Origin: Heliocidaris tuberculata
Lineage: Eukaryota; Echinodermata; Echinoidea; Camarodonta; Echinometridae
Assembly (NCBI GenBank): GCA_025618425.1
Contig: CM046838.1
Span: forward strand, 10,651,752 to 10,715,751
DNA: 64,000 nucleotides
Direction: 5' to 3'
In this document: piece after piece, positions 63,183 through 64,000 of the stretch
Position numbering within the stretch: the stretch's first letter is position 1
Layout of the letters: the number at the start of each line of letters is the position of its first letter
Notes under the pieces: generated by a model
Seen by the model: the letters and a program-made list of their open reading frames with translations, nothing else
What the model was told of the DNA's origin: nothing
Databases searched by the model: none
Program-made: the position numbers and the translations under genes

Positions 63183-63781
63183 CTAGCCAAACAAGCTTGA
63201 TGTTTTATAAAAATTTGACATTGAACATCAAGCCACACAGCCAGGGAAGCAATCTGCCATACGGAGAGACAAGTAAACAAAACAAAATAAGTGGGCAAGA
63301 TTCATCCATTTCCATGTACGGTGAACCTTGCAAACCACCTTCGGAGTTTGCTAAAATCTTCCTCTTTCAGCTCATCCGAACACTTCAACAATCGGATCAT
63401 GAGAAACATGAAAAACAATACAATTTATGGCGACATCGATATGGATTTATTTACCATTCACGTGTAGCTTTCGCTGTGCGATTAGCATTACAAAGATGGC
63501 GAGATCGGCACAGAATGTGCGCTGTAGATGAACGAAGTACAAAGCAGTGCAACGCTGGGCGGTTCCGACGGCAATTTATTTGTGTTTATATCTTGCACCA
63601 TTGCAGACGGCAGTATATATACCTGCGAAATATTAGCACAACTGACTTAATTAAAATTAAATGGATGAATCTTGCCCACTTATTTTTTTGTTTACTTGTC
63701 TCTCCATACAGGAGATTGATTCCCCTGTGTGGCTTGATGTTCGATGTCAAATTTTTATAAAACATCAAGCCTGTGTGGCTA
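63183..63781. mobile_element. Foldback element (copy B), with a 187-codon open frame
   Basis: Counterpart of 9479-10077. Here CGA replaces the TGA of copy A, so the plus-strand frame 63197-63760 is open for 187 codons across both arms and the centre. Its C-terminal part is encoded by the inverse of the left arm. I recognise no transposase or other domain, so it is probably fortuitous. Confidence 0.75.
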
Positions 63782-64000
63782 GTATGAACAGACTCTGAGA
63801 AAGTTAATGCCTAGTTATCCAATAATAGATCTAGAAGTCTAACGTTAGCTGTCTTCAATTCATTAGGATTGTCTTAAATACTGCAAATGTCTGTAGGCTC
63901 TAGAGTGTAGACTTAGACTCTACTAGAGTAACCAAACCAATAATTATGCAAGTCCTGGCTTGAGTCAATTGTCAAGCATGCAATCACTGAACTGTTAAAT

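Larger units (their letters stand above)
53689..64000. repeat. Copy B of the long near-identical direct repeat
   Basis: This is the second copy of the block at 1-10296, in the same orientation. It starts inside a hAT-like element whose 5' half (52922-53688) is also present here, so the true left edge of the repeat cannot be placed: copy A begins at the window edge inside the same element. It continues to the last base of the window. If the arrangement is a true tandem duplication, sequence matching 10297 onward, including the gene at 10495, should follow. Confidence 0.97.

Overview
The window looks like nuclear DNA of a marine invertebrate deuterostome, most likely an echinoderm and probably sea-urchin-like. 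The reasons are AT-rich, intron-rich sequence with one widely spread vertebrate-type gene, dense palindromic TACATGTA words, many short terminal-inverted-repeat elements, several 8-bp target duplications of hAT type, and long simple repeats. No sequence search was possible, so species and most repeat-family names are inference.

Layout. (1) 1-10296 is copy A of a block that returns almost unchanged at 53689-64000 (copy B). Each copy holds an intact three-exon gene for a 243-residue SGNH/GDSL-type hydrolase on the minus strand, a GATCTT-rich hAT-like element, a foldback element and several MITEs. Both copies run off the window. (2) At 10495 a plus-strand gene begins; its lysine/glutamate/proline-rich N-terminus is visible in two exons before a 500-N gap at 11252-11751. 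(3) 11752-28570 has no gene I can support and is filled with MITEs, tRNA-derived SINEs, microsatellites and three clusters of a TTCCGAA-motif repeat. (4) 28571-46718 is the main gene: a complete NIM1-type (NIM1K) AMPK-related serine/threonine kinase on the minus strand, with three coding exons, 436 codons, and introns of about 15.5 and 1.3 kb. Its introns carry a telomere-like repeat inside a foldback element, a perfect 50-bp palindrome, a 1.2-kb element with six spaced copies of one 16-mer, and dense TACATGTA words. (5) 46719-52921 is upstream DNA with a CpG-richer patch near 48.8 kb that may be the NIM1K promoter, then hAT-like elements, one with a nested foldback insertion. (6) Copy B follows.

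The genes show no sign of acting together. The most important points are the near-identical flanking block, which is either a recent duplication (a tandem unit of about 53.7 kb would fit) or an assembly artefact, and a C-terminal CTIL prenylation-like motif on the kinase.
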